A DNA stretch of 64,000 nt, from the NCBI GenBank assembly GCA_023375785.1, contig SZWC01000567.1:226674-290673 (forward strand). Direction: 5' to 3'. The position numbers and the translations under genes were made by a program. Of the stretch, positions 1 to 12,100 are shown piece by piece. Under the pieces are notes generated by a model that had not been told where the DNA came from, searched no databases, and was given only the letters and a program-made list of their open reading frames with translations. Source of the DNA: Penium margaritaceum. Taxonomy: Eukaryota; Streptophyta; Zygnematophyceae; Desmidiales; Peniaceae. How positions within the stretch are numbered: the first letter of the stretch is position 1; every line of letters starts with the position of its first letter.

Positions 1-1009
1 TGGAGCAAGCCAGAGAACGGTGGAGCAAGCCAAAGACTGGTGGAGCAAGCAAGAGAACAGGGGAGCAAGCCAGAGAATGGTGGAGCAAGCCAGACAATGG
101 TGGAGCAAGCCAGAGAACAGTGGAGCAAGCCAGAGAACGGTGGAGCAAGCTCGAGAACGATGGAGCAAGACAAAGGACAATGTAATAATCCAGGGAACGG
201 TGCAGCAACCCAGAGAACAGTGGAGCAAGCCAGCAAACTGGGGAGCAAGCCAGAGAACAGTGGAGCAAGTCAGTGAACGGTGAAGCAAGCCAGAGAACAG
301 TGGAGCAAGCCAGAGAGTGGTGGAGGAGGCCACAGAACAGTGGAGCACGCCAGAGTATGGTGGAGAACACAAGAGAACAGCGGAGCAAACAGAATATGGT
401 AGAGCAAGCCAGAGAACAATGAAGAAAGCCAAATAAAGGTGGAGCAAGCCAGAGAACGGTGGAGCAAGCCAGAGAAAGGTGGAGCAAGCCAGAGAAAGGT
501 TGAGTAAGCGAGAGAAAGGTGAAGCAAGCCAGAGAATGGTGGAGCAAGGCAAAGAACGGTGGAGCAGGCCAGAAAATAGTGGAGCAGGCCAGAGAACAGT
601 GGAGCAGGCCAGAGAACGGTAAAGAAAGCCAGAGAATAGCAGAGCAAGCTAGAGAATGGTAGAGCAAGACTGAATGCAGTGGAGCAAGCCAGTGAACGGT
701 GGAGCAAGCCTGAGAACAGTGGAGTAAGCCAGAGAACAGTGGAGCAAGCTAGAGAATGGTAGAGCAAGACTGAATGCAGTGGAGCAAGCCAGTGAACGGT
801 GGAGCAAGCCTGAGAACAGTGGAGTAAGCCAGAGAACAGTGGAGCATGCCAGAAAACGGTGCAGCAAGCCAACGAGCAGTGGAGCAAGCCAGAGAATGGT
901 GGAGCAAGCCGGAGAACAGTGGACCAAGCCAGGGAATGTGGAGCAAGCCCTAGAACTGTGGAGCAAGCCAAAGAACAGTGAAGCAAGCCACAGCATGGTG
1001 GAGCAAAAC

Positions 1010-4000
1010 TGACCAGTGGAGCAGGCCAGAGAGCGTTGCAGCAGGACAAAGAATGTAGAGACAGCCAGAGAACAGGGGAGCTAGCCAGAGAACGGTGGAG
1101 CAGTCCCAAGAAAGGTGGAGCAAGCCAGAGAACGGTGGAGCAAGCCTGAGAACAGTGGAGCAAGCCAGATAAGGATGGAGTTAGCCAGAAAACGGTTGAG
1201 CAAGCCAGGGAACAGTGGAGCAAGCCAGAGAATGGTAGAGCAAACCAGAGAGCAGTGGGGCAAGCCAGAGAACGATGGAGAAAGCCAGAGAAAGGTGGAG
1301 CAAGCCAAAGAAAGGTTGAGCAAGCCAGAGAACGGTGGATCAAGCCAGAGAACAGTGGAGCAAGCCAGAGAATGATAGAGCACGCCAGAGAACGGTGGAG
1401 CAGGCAAATGAACGGTGGAAAAAGCCAGAGACCAATGGAGGAAGCCAGAAAACGGTGGAGCCAGCCAGAGAACAGTGGAGGCAAGCCAGAGAAGGGTGGA
1501 GCAAGCTAGAGAACGGTGGAGCAAGCCAGAGAACGGTTTAGATAGCAAGAGAACATCGGAGCAAGGCAGAGAATGGTGGAGCAAAAAAGAACAGCGGCGC
1601 AGGCCATAGAACCACTGGAGCAGGCCAAACAACGGAGAAGCGAACCAGTGAACAGGAGAGCTAGCCAGAAAACGGTGGAGCAGGCCTGAAAATAGTGGTG
1701 TAAGCCAAAGAATGGTGGAGCATGCCAAAAAACGGTGGAGCAAGCCAGAGAACTGTGGAGCAAGCAAGACATTACTAAAAAGGCTAGAGAACCTTTAATC
1801 AAGCCAGAAAATGGTTGATCAAGCCAGAGAACAGGTTAGCAAGCCAGAGAATGGTGGAGTAAGCTAGAGAACAGTGGCGCAAGTCACAGAACGGTGGAGC
1901 AAGTCAGTGAACGGTGGAGCAAGCCAGAGAACAATGGAGCAAGCAAGAGAACATCGGAGCAAGGCAGAGAATCGTGGAGCAAAAAAGAACAGCGGCGCAG
2001 GCCATAGAACCACTGGAGCAGGCCAAACAACGGAGAAGCGAACCAGTGAACAGGAGAGCTAGCCAGAAAACGGTGGAGCAGGCCTGAAAGTAGTGGTGTA
2101 AGCCAAAGAATGGTGGAGCATGCCAAAAAACGGTGGAGCAAGCCAGAGAACTGTGGAGCAAGCAAGACATTACTAAAAATGCTAGAGAACCTTTAATCAA
2201 GCCAGAAAATGGTTGATCAAGCCAGAGAACAGGTTAGCAAGCCAGAGAATGGTGGAGTAAGCTAGAGAACAGTGGCGCAAGTCACAGAACGGTGGAGCAA
2301 GCCAGAGAACGGTGGATCAAGCCAGAGAACAGGTTAGCAAGCCAGAGAATGGTGGAGTAAGCTAGAGAACAGTGGCGCAAGTCACAGAACGGTGGAGCAA
2401 GTCAGTGAACGGTGGAGCAAGCCAGAGAACAATGGAGCAAGCAAGAGAACACTAAAAAAGGCTAGAGAACCTTTAATCAAGCCAGAAAACGGTGGAGCAA
2501 GCCAGATAATAGGTTAGCAATCCAGAGAACGGTGGAGTAAGCCAAAGAACGGTGGCGCAAGTCACAGAACGGTGGAGGAAGTCAGTGAACGGTGGAGCAA
2601 GCCAGATAATAGGTTAGCAATCCAGAGAACGGTGGAGTAAGCCAAAGAACGGTGGCGCAAGTCACAGAACGGTGGAGGAAGTCAGTGAACGGTGAAGCAA
2701 GCTAGAGAATAGTGGAGCAAGCCAGAGAACAGTGGAGGAGGCCAGATAATTGTTGAACAAGCCAAAGAACGGCGGAGCACACCAGAAAACAGTGGAGCAG
2801 GTCAGAGAATGGTGGAGCAAGCTAGAGAATAGTGGAGCAAGCCAGAGAACAGTGGAGGAGGCCAGATAATTGTTGAACAAGCCAAAGAACGGCGGAGCAC
2901 ACCAGAAAACAGTGGAGCAGGTCAGAGAATGGTGGAGCAAGCCAGAAAACTGTGGAGCAAGCAAAAGAACGGTAGAGCAAGCCACAGAATGGTGGTGCAA
3001 GACAAAGAACGGTGTAGCAAGCCAGAGAAAGGTGGAGCAAGCCAGAGAAAGGTGGAGCAAGCTAGATAAAGCTTGAGTCAGCAAGAGAATGGTGGAGCTA
3101 GCCAGAGAATTCTGGAGCAAGCCACAGAATCGTGGAGAAAGCCAGTCAATCGTGGAGCAAGCCAGAGAATTGTGGAGCAATCCAGAGAATCTTGGAGCAA
3201 GCCAGAGTATTGTGGAGCAAGCCAGCGAACAGTGGAGCAGGTCGGAGAACAGTGGAGGAAGCCAGAGAACGGTAGAGCAAACCAGAGAATGGTGGATCAA
3301 ACAGGGAACGGTGGAGCAAGCCTCAGAACGGTGGAGCAAGCCAGAGAACAGTGGAGCAGGTCGGAGAACAGTGGAGGAAGCCAGAGAACGGTAGAGCAAA
3401 CCAGAGAATGGTGGATCAAACAGGGAACGGTGGAGCAAGCCTCAGAACGGTGGAGCAAGCCAGAGAATGGTGAACCAAGCCTGAAAACAGTGGAGCAAGC
3501 CAAGAAACAGTGGAGCAAGCCAGAGAACGATTGAGCAAGCCAGAATACGGTGGAGCAGGCCAGAGAATGGTGGAGCAAGCCAAAGAAAGGTGGAGCAAGC
3601 CAGAGAGTGGTGGAGCAAGCCGGAGAACGGTGGAGGAAGCCAAATTAGTGTGGAGCAAGCCACAGATCGGTGGAGCAGGCAAGAGAAGAGTTGAGCAAGC
3701 AAGAGAACGGTACGGCAAGCCAGAGAATGGTGGAGCAAGCCAGAGAACAATGGAGCAACCCATAGAACGGGTGAGCAAGCCAGAGAACAGTGGAGCAAGC
3801 CACAGAACACTAGAGGAAGCAAGAGAATGGTGGAGCAGGCCAAAGAAGAGTGGAGCAAGCAAGAGAACTCTGGAGCAAGCAAAAGAATGATGGAGGAAGC
3901 CAGTGAACAGTGGAGCAAGCCACAGAACACTAGAGGAAGCAAGAGAATGGTGGAGCAGGCCAAAGAAGAGTGGAGCAAGCAAGAGAACTCTGGAGCAAGC

Positions 4001-6134
4001 AAAAGAATGATGGAGGAAGCCAGTGAACAGTGGACCAAGCCAAAGAATGGTAAAGCAAGCCAGAGAAAGGTGGAGCAAGCCAGAGAACGGTGGAGCAAGC
4101 TTGAGAGCAGTGGAGCAAGCCAGAGAATGGTGGAGCAAGCCAAAGAACGGTGGAGCAAGCCAGAGAACGGTGGAGCAAGCTTGAGAGCAGTGGAGCAAGC
4201 CAGAGAATGGTGGAGCAAGCCAAAGAACGGTGGAGCAAGCCAGAGAACGGCGGAGCAAAACAGAACAGTGGAGCAGGCCAGAGAACGGTGTTGCAGGCAA
4301 AAGAGAGGTAAGGCAAGCTAGAGAAGTAGGGAGCTAGTCAGAGAATGGTGGAGCAGGCCAGATAATGGTGGTGTAAGCCAAAGAGCGTCAGAGCAAGCCA
4401 AGAAACGGTGGAGCAAGCCAGGGAGCGGCGGAGCAAGCCACCAAATGGTGGAGCAAGCCAGAGAACGGTGGAGCAAGCCAGAGAACGGTGGAGCGAGCTA
4501 GAGAACAGTGAAGCAAGCCAGAGAACTGTGGAGCAAGCCATAGAACAGTAGAGCAGGCCAGAGAACGGTGGAGCAAGCCAGAGAACGGTGGAGCAAGCTA
4601 GAGAACAGTGTAGCAAGCCAGAGAACGGTGGAGCAAGCCAGAGAACGGATGAGCAAGTCAGAGAACGGTGGAGCAGAAGGAGAACTGTGGAGCAAGCCAG
4701 AGAATGATGGAGCACATAGGAGAACTATGGAGCAAGTCAAAAATGGTGGAGCAAGCAAGACAACTGTGGACCAAGCCAAAAGATCAGTGAAGCAAGCTAG
4801 AGGGTGGTGGAAAAGCCAGAGAATGGTGGGCAAAGCCACAAAATGGTGGAGCAAGCCAGAGAAAAGTGGAGCACACCAGAGAAACGTCGAGCAAGCTAGA
4901 GAAAGGTGGAGAAATCCAAAAAACAGTGGAGCGAGCCAGGAAACGATGGTGCAAGCCAGAGAACGGTGGAGCAAGCAAGAAAACAGTAGGGCCGGCCATA
5001 AAATGGTGGAGGAAGCCAGAGAAAGGTGGAGCAAGTCAAAGAACAGTGTAGCAAGCCAGAGAACAGTGGAGCAAGCCAGAGAAAGGTGGAGCAAGCCAGA
5101 GAACAGTGGAGCAAGCCAGAGGAAAGTGTAGCACACGAGATAATAGTGGAGGAATTCAGAAATTGGCGCAGGGAGCCAGAGATTGGTGGAGCAAGTCAAA
5201 GAATGGTGGAGCAAGCTAGAGAACACGGGAAAAATCCAGAGAACAGTAGAGCAAGCCCGAGAACGGTGAATCAAGCCACAGAAAGGTGGAGCAAGCCAAA
5301 CAAAGGTGGAGAAAGGCAGAAAAAGGTGGTGCAAGCCACAGAATTGTGGAGCAAGCCAGAGAACAGTGGAGCAGGCCAGAAAATGGTCAAGCAGGCAAGA
5401 AACAGGTGGAGCAAGCCAGAGAAATGTGGAGCAAGCCAGATAGCTGTGGAGCAAGCCAGAGAATGGTGGAGCAAGCCTGAGAACAGTAGAGCAAGCAAGA
5501 GAACAGTGGAGCAAGCCATATAACGGTGTAGAAAGCCTCAGAATGGTTGAGCAAGCTAGAAAACAGTGGAGCAAGCCAAAAAATGGTGGAGCAAGCCAGG
5601 AAACAATGGAGCAAGCCAAAGAATGGTAGAGCAGGCATGAGAACGGTGCAGCACATTATAGAACGGTAGAGCAAGCCAGAGAAATGTGGAGCAAGCAAAA
5701 GAACGGTGGAGTAAGCAAGTGAACTTTGGAGCAAGCCAGACAATGGTGGAGCAAGCTTGAGAACGGTGGAGCAAGCCAGAGAATGGTGCAGCAGGTCAGA
5801 GAACGGTGGACCAAGCCTAAGAACGGTGAAGCTTGTCAGAGAACAGTAGAGCAAGCGAGAGAATGGTTGAGCAAGACGGTGACCAGTGGAGACAGCCAGA
5901 GAATGGTGGAGCAGGCTAGAGGGCACTGGAGAAGGCCAGAGAACTGTGAAGCAAGCAAGAGAATAGTAGAGCAAGCTAGAGAACAGTGCTGCAAGCCAAA
6001 GAACAGTGGTACAAGCCAGAGAACAGTGGAGGAAACCGGAGAACATTGGAGCAAGCCAGAGAATTTAGAGCAAGCCCGAGAACAGTGGAGCAAGCCAAAG
6101 AACAGTGAAGCAAGCCATTGCATGGTAGAGCAAA
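1010..6134 (+). repeat. Super-repeat I, copy A
   Basis: Block between two occurrences of a distinctive marker (a run with CCAGTGGAGCAGGCC, then AATGTAGAG, then ACAGGGGAGCTAG) at about 1,010 and 6,135. Inside it lie ordered rare-variant markers: ACCACTGGAGCAGGCC near 1,611, GCCTCAGAACGG near 3,320, GGCCATAAAATGGTGGA near 4,990 and GAGAACACGGGAAAA near 5,220. The same markers recur in the same order in the next block. The edges are marker positions rather than mapped breakpoints. Confidence 0.7.
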
Positions 6135-9100
6135 ACGGACCAGTGGAGCAGGCCAGGGAACGGTGGAGCAGGCCAAAGAATGTAGAGCAAGCCAGAGAAC
6201 AGGGGAGCTAGCCAGAGATTTGTGGAGCAGCTCATGGAATGGTGGAGCAAGCCAGAGAATGGCAGAGCAGGCCAGAGAACGATGGAGCAAGAAAGAGAAC
6301 GGTGGAGAAAGCCAGATAACAGAGTAGCAAGAGAGAGAACCATGGAGGAGGCCAGAGAACAATGGAGCAAGCCAGAGATTAATGGAGCAAGTTAGTGAAT
6401 GGTGGAGCAAGCCAGAGAACGGTAGAGCAAGCCAGAGAGCAGTGGAGCACACGAAAGAATGATGGAGCAAGTCAGAGGATGATGGAGCAAGCCAGAGAAC
6501 AGTGGGGCAAGCCAAAGAACACTGGAGCAAGCCGGAAAACAGTGGAGCAAGCCTGATAACGCTGGAGCAAGCCAGAGAATAGTGGAGCAAGCCAGAGATT
6601 AATGGAGCAAGTTAGTGAATGGTGGAGCAAGCCAGAGAACGGTAGAGCAAGCCAGAGAGCAGTGGAGCACACGAAAGAATGATGGAGCAAGTCAGAGGAT
6701 GGTGGAGCAAGCCAGAGAACAGTGGGGCAAGCCAAAGAACACTGGAGCAAGCCGGAAAACAGTGGAGCAAGCCTGATAACGCTAAAGCAAGCCAGAGAAT
6801 AGTGGAGCAAGCCAGAGAAAGGTGGAGCAGGCCAGAGAAAGGTGGAACAAGCTAGAAAAAGCTGGAGCAAGCCAGAAACCTGTGGAGCAACAAAGAGAAA
6901 GGTGGATCAGTTCAGAAAAAAGTTGAGCAAGCCAGAGAACGGTGGAGCAAGCGAGAGAACGGTTGAGTAAGCCAGAGAATGGTGGAGTAAGCCAGAGAAC
7001 AGTGGAGTAAGCCAGGGAAAGAAGGAGCAAGCCAGAGAATGGTGGAACAAGTGCGAGAAACGATGAGCAAGCCAGAGAAAGGTGGAGCGATGAAGAGAAC
7101 GTTGGAGCAAGCACAAGACTTGTGGAACAAACAAGAGAACGATGGTACAAGCTGGTGAACGGTGGAGCAAGCCAGAAAACGGTGGATGAAGCAAGAGACA
7201 AGTGGAGCAAGCCAGAAAATATCGGAGCAAGCAAAGAAACGGTGGAGCAAGCCAGAGAACGGTGGAGCAAGCCAAACAACGGTGGTGCAATCCAGAAAAC
7301 GGTGGAGTAAGCCAGAGAATAGTGGAGTAACCCAGGAAAAGGTGGGGCAAACCAGAGAACTGTGGAGCAAGCCTGGGAATGGCGGAGCAAGATAGAGGAT
7401 GGTGGAGCAAGCCGGAGAACAGTGGAGCAAGTCAGGGAACCGTAGAGCAAGTCACAGAACAGTGAAGCAAGCTAGAGAACAATGGAGCAAGCCAGGGAAT
7501 GGTGGAGCTAGCAAGAAAATGGTGGAGCAAGTCTGAGAACCTTGGAGCAACCTGAGAACGGTGGAGCAAGCCACAGAACGGTGGGGTAAGCCAGAGAACA
7601 GTGGAGAAAGCCAGAGAAAAGTGGAGGAAGCCAGAGGTTGGTGGAGCAAGCAAGTGAAGTTTGCAGCAAGCCAGAGAACGGTGTAGCAAGCAAGGTAATG
7701 GTGGAGCCAGGGATTGTCAAAGCAAGCCTAAGAAAGGCGGATCAAGTCTGAGATAGGTGGATCAAGCCAGAGATTGGTGGAGCAAGCCAGAGAAACGTGG
7801 AGCAGGCCAGAGATTGGTGGAGCAAGACAGAAATTGGTTGAGCAAGCCAGAGAATGGAAGAGCAAACCTAAGAACGGTGGAGCAAGCTAAAAAATGGTGG
7901 AGCAAGCCAGAGATTGGTGGAGCAAGACAGAAATTGGTTGAGCAAGCCAGAGAATGGAAGAGCAAACCTAAGAACGGTGGAGCAAGCTAAAAAATGGTGG
8001 AGCAAGCCAGAGATCAATAGAGCAAGCTTGAGAATGGTGGAGCAAGCCAGAGAACGGTAGAGAAAGCCAGGGCACGATGGAGCAAGCTTGAGAACGATGG
8101 AGCAAGCCAGAGAATGGTGGAGCAAGACAGAAATTGGTTGAGCAAGCCAGAGAATGGAAGAGCAAACCTAAGAACGGTGGAGCAAGCTAAAAAATGGTGG
8201 AGCAAGCCAGAGATCAATAGAGCAAGCTTGAGAACGATGGAGCAAGCCAGAGAATGGTGGAGCAAGCCAGAGAACAGTGGAGCAATGCAGAGAACGGTGG
8301 AGCAAGCTAAAAACGGTGGACTAAGCAGGAGAACGGTGGAGCAAGCCAGAGATCAATAGAGCAAGCTTGAGAATGGTGGAGCAAGCCAGAGAACGGTAGA
8401 GAAAGCCAGGGCACGATGGAGCAAGCTTGAGAACGATGGAGCAAGCCAGAGAATGGTGGAGCAAGCCAGAGAACAGTGGAGCAATGCAGAGAACGGTGGA
8501 GCAAGCTAAAAACGGTGGACTAAGCAGGAGAACGGTGGAGCAACCTCGGGAAGGGTGGAGCAAGCCAGAGACAATTGGCTTAAGCCAAGGAATAGTGGAG
8601 CAAGCCAGTGAATGTTGGAGCCAGCCAGAGAACGGTGGAGCAAACCAGAGAAGGATGGAGAAAGCTAGAGAATGGTGGAGTAATCCAGAGAACGGTGGAG
8701 ATAGCCAGAGAACAGTGGAGCAAGCCAGAGAACGACGGAGCAAAAAAGAACAGCGGTGCAGGCCAGAGAACCACTGGAGCAGGCCAAATAATGAAGAAGC
8801 AAACTTGTGAACAGGAGTGCTAGCCAGAAAGCTGTGGAGCAGGCCAGAGAATAGTGGTGTAAGCCAAAGAACGGTGGAGCACGCCAAAAAACGGTGGAGC
8901 AAGCCAAAGAACGGTGGAGCAAGCCAGAGAACAATGGAACAAGCAAGAGAACACTAAAAAATGCTAGAGAGCCTTTAATCAAGCCAGAAAACGGTGGAGC
9001 AAGCCAAAGAACGGTGGAGCAAGCCAGAGAACAATGGAACAAGCAAGAGAACACTAAAAAATGCTAGAGAGCCTTTAATCAAGCCAGAAAACGGTGGAGC

Positions 9101-12100
9101 AAGCCAGAAAACAGGTTTGCATGCCAGAGAACGGTGGAGTAAGCTAGAGAAAGGTGGCGGAAGTCACAGAATGGTGGAGCAAGTCCGTGAACGGTGGAGG
9201 AAACCAGAGAGCAGTGGAGCAAGCCAGAGAACGGTTGAGGAGGCCAGATAGATGTGGAGCAAGCCAAAGAACGGTGGAGCACACCAGAGAACGGTGGAAC
9301 AAGTCAGAGAGGGGTGGAGCAAGCCAGAGAACTGTGGAGCAAGCCAAATAATGATAGAGCAAGCCACAGCATGGTGGTGTAAGCCAGAGAACAATGGAGC
9401 AAGCCAAAGAACGGTGTAACAAGCCAGAAGAAGGTGGATCAAGCCAGAGAAAGGTGGAGCAAGGTAGAGAAAGGTGGATTCAGCAAGAGAATGGTGGAGC
9501 TAGCCGGAGAATCGTGGACCAAGCCAGAGAATCGTGGAGCAAGCCAGAAAATTGTGGAGCAAGCCAGAGAAAGGTGGAGCAAGGTAGAGAAAGGTGGATT
9601 CAGCAAGAGAATGGTGGAGCTAGCCGGAGAATCGTGGACCAAGCCAGAGAATCGTGGAGCAAGCCAGAAAATTGTGGAGCAAGCCAGAGAATCGTGGAGC
9701 AAGCCAGAGAAACTTGGATTAAGCCAGGAAATTGTGGAGCAAGGCAGTGAACAGTGGAGCAGGTCAGAGAACAGTGGAGAAAGCCAGAGAACGGTAGAGA
9801 AAACCAGAGAATGGTGGATCAAATAGAGAACGGTGGAGCAAGCCAGAGAAACTTGGATTAAGCCAGGAAATTGTGGAGCAAGGCAGTGAACAGTGGAGCA
9901 GGTCAGAGAACAGTGGAGAAAGCCAGAGAACGGTAGAGAAAACCAGAGAATGGTGGATCAAATAGAGAACGGTGGAGCAAGCCTCAGAACGGTGGAGCAA
10001 GCCAGAGAATGGTTAACCAAGCCTGAAAACAGTGGAGCAAGCCAAAGAATGATGGAGCAAGCCAGAGAACGGTGGAGCAAGCCTCAGAACGGTGGAGCAA
10101 GCCAGAGAATGGTTAACCAAGCCTGAAAACAGTGGAGCAAGCCAAAGAATGATGGAGCAAGCCAGAATGTGGTGGTGCAGGCCAGTGAATGGTGGAGCAA
10201 GCCAAAGAAAGGTGGAGCAAGCCAGAGAGCGGTGGAGCAAGCCGGAGAACGGTGGAGGAAGCCAAATTACTTTGGAGCAAGGCACAGATTGGTCGAACAG
10301 GCAAGAGAACGATGGAGTAAGCTAGAGAATGGTGGAGCAAGCCAGAGTACGGTTGAGAAAGGCAGAGAACAGTGGAGCAGGTGAGAGAATGGTGCGGCAA
10401 GCCAGAGAATGGTGGGGGAAGCCAGAGAACGATGGAGCAACCCAGAGAACGGGTGAGCAAGCCAAAGAACAGTGGAGGAAGCCACAGAACACTCTAGCAA
10501 GGAAGAGAATGTTGGAGCAGGCCAAAGAAGAGTGGAGCAAGCAAGAGAACTGTGGAGCAGGCAAAAGAATGGTGGAGCAAGCCAAAGAACGGTGGACCAA
10601 GCCAAAGAATGGTAAAGCAAGCCACAGAATGGAGGAAGCCAGAGAACGGTGGACCAAGCCAGAGAGCAGTGGAGCAAGCCAGAGAACGGTGGAGCAAGCC
10701 AAAGAACGGTGGAGCAAGCCAGAGAACGGCGGAATAAAACAGAACAGTGGAGCAGGCCAGAGAACGGTGTTGCAGTTGAACGAAAGGTGAGGCAAGCGAG
10801 AGAACTAGGGATATAGCCAGAGAACGGTGGAGCAGGCCGGAGAATGGTGGTGTAAGCCAAAGAACGTCGGAGCAAGCCAAAAAATGGTGAAGCAAGCCAG
10901 GGAACGGCGGAGCGAGCCAGCGAATGGTGGAGCAAGCCAGAGAACACTAGAGCAGGCCAGAGAACGGTGGAGCAAGCCAGAAAACAGTGGAGCAAGCTAG
11001 AGAACAGTGTAGCAAGCCAGAGAACGGTGGAGCAAGCCAAAGAACAGATGAGCAAGCCAGACAACGGTGGAGCAGAGGGAGAACGGTGGAGCAAGCCAGA
11101 GAATGGTTGAGAACACTGGAGAACGGTGGAGCAAGCAAAAAAATGGTGGAGCAAGCCAGACAACGGTGGAGCAGAGGGAGAACGGTGGAGCAAGCCAGAG
11201 AATGGTTGAGAACACTGGAGAACGGTGGAGCAAGCAAAAAAATGGTGGAGCAAGCAAGAGAACTGTGGACCAAGCCAAAAGAACAGTGAAGCAAGCTAGA
11301 GAATGGTGGAAAAGCCAGAGAATGGTGGAGAAAGCCACTGAACGGTGGAGCAAGCCAGAGAAAAGTAGAGCACACCAGAGAAAAGTGGAGCAAGCTAGAG
11401 AATGGTGGAAAAGCCAGAGAATGGTGGAGAAAGCCACTGAACGGTGGAGCAAGCCAGAGAAAAGTAGAGCACACCAGAGAAAAGTGGAGCAAGCTAGAGA
11501 AAGGTGGAGTATGCTAGAAAATGGTGGAGCAAGCCAGAGAATGGTGAAGAAAGCCAGAGAACAGTGGAGCAAGCCAGAGAATGTTGGAGCAGGCCATAAA
11601 TCAATGGAGCAGGAAAGAAAACGGTGGAGCAGGCCAGAGAAACATCAAGCAGGCCAAAGTACCGTGGAGCAAGGCAGAGAACGGTGGAGCAAGCCTGAGA
11701 ACAGTGGAGCAAGCCAGATAACGATGGAGCAAGCCAGAAAATGGTTGAGCAAGCCAGGGAACAGTGGAGCAAGCCAGAGAACAGTAGAGCAAGCCAGAGA
11801 GCAGTAAGGCAAGCCAGAGAACGATGGAGCAATCCAGAGAAAGGTGGAGCAAGCCAAAGAAAGGTGGAGCAAGCCGGAGAACAGTGGAGCAAGCCAGAGA
11901 ACAGTAGAGCAAGCCAGAGAGCAGTAAGGCAAGCCAGAGAACGATGGAGCAATCCAGAGAAAGGTGGAGCAAGCCAAAGAAAGGTGGAGCAAGCCGGAGA
12001 ACAGTGGATCAAGCCTAAGAACAGTGGAGCAAGCCAGAGAACGGTAGAGCAAGCCAGAGAACGGTGAAGCAGGCCAGAAAACGGTGGAGCAAGCCAGAGA

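Noticed and set aside
20-283. Charged repeat peptide (EQAREQWSKPENGGAS type) resembling a coiled-coil repeat protein
   Set aside because: All plus frames give the same cycle, frames break at random, and there is no consistent start, splice or conserved reading frame.
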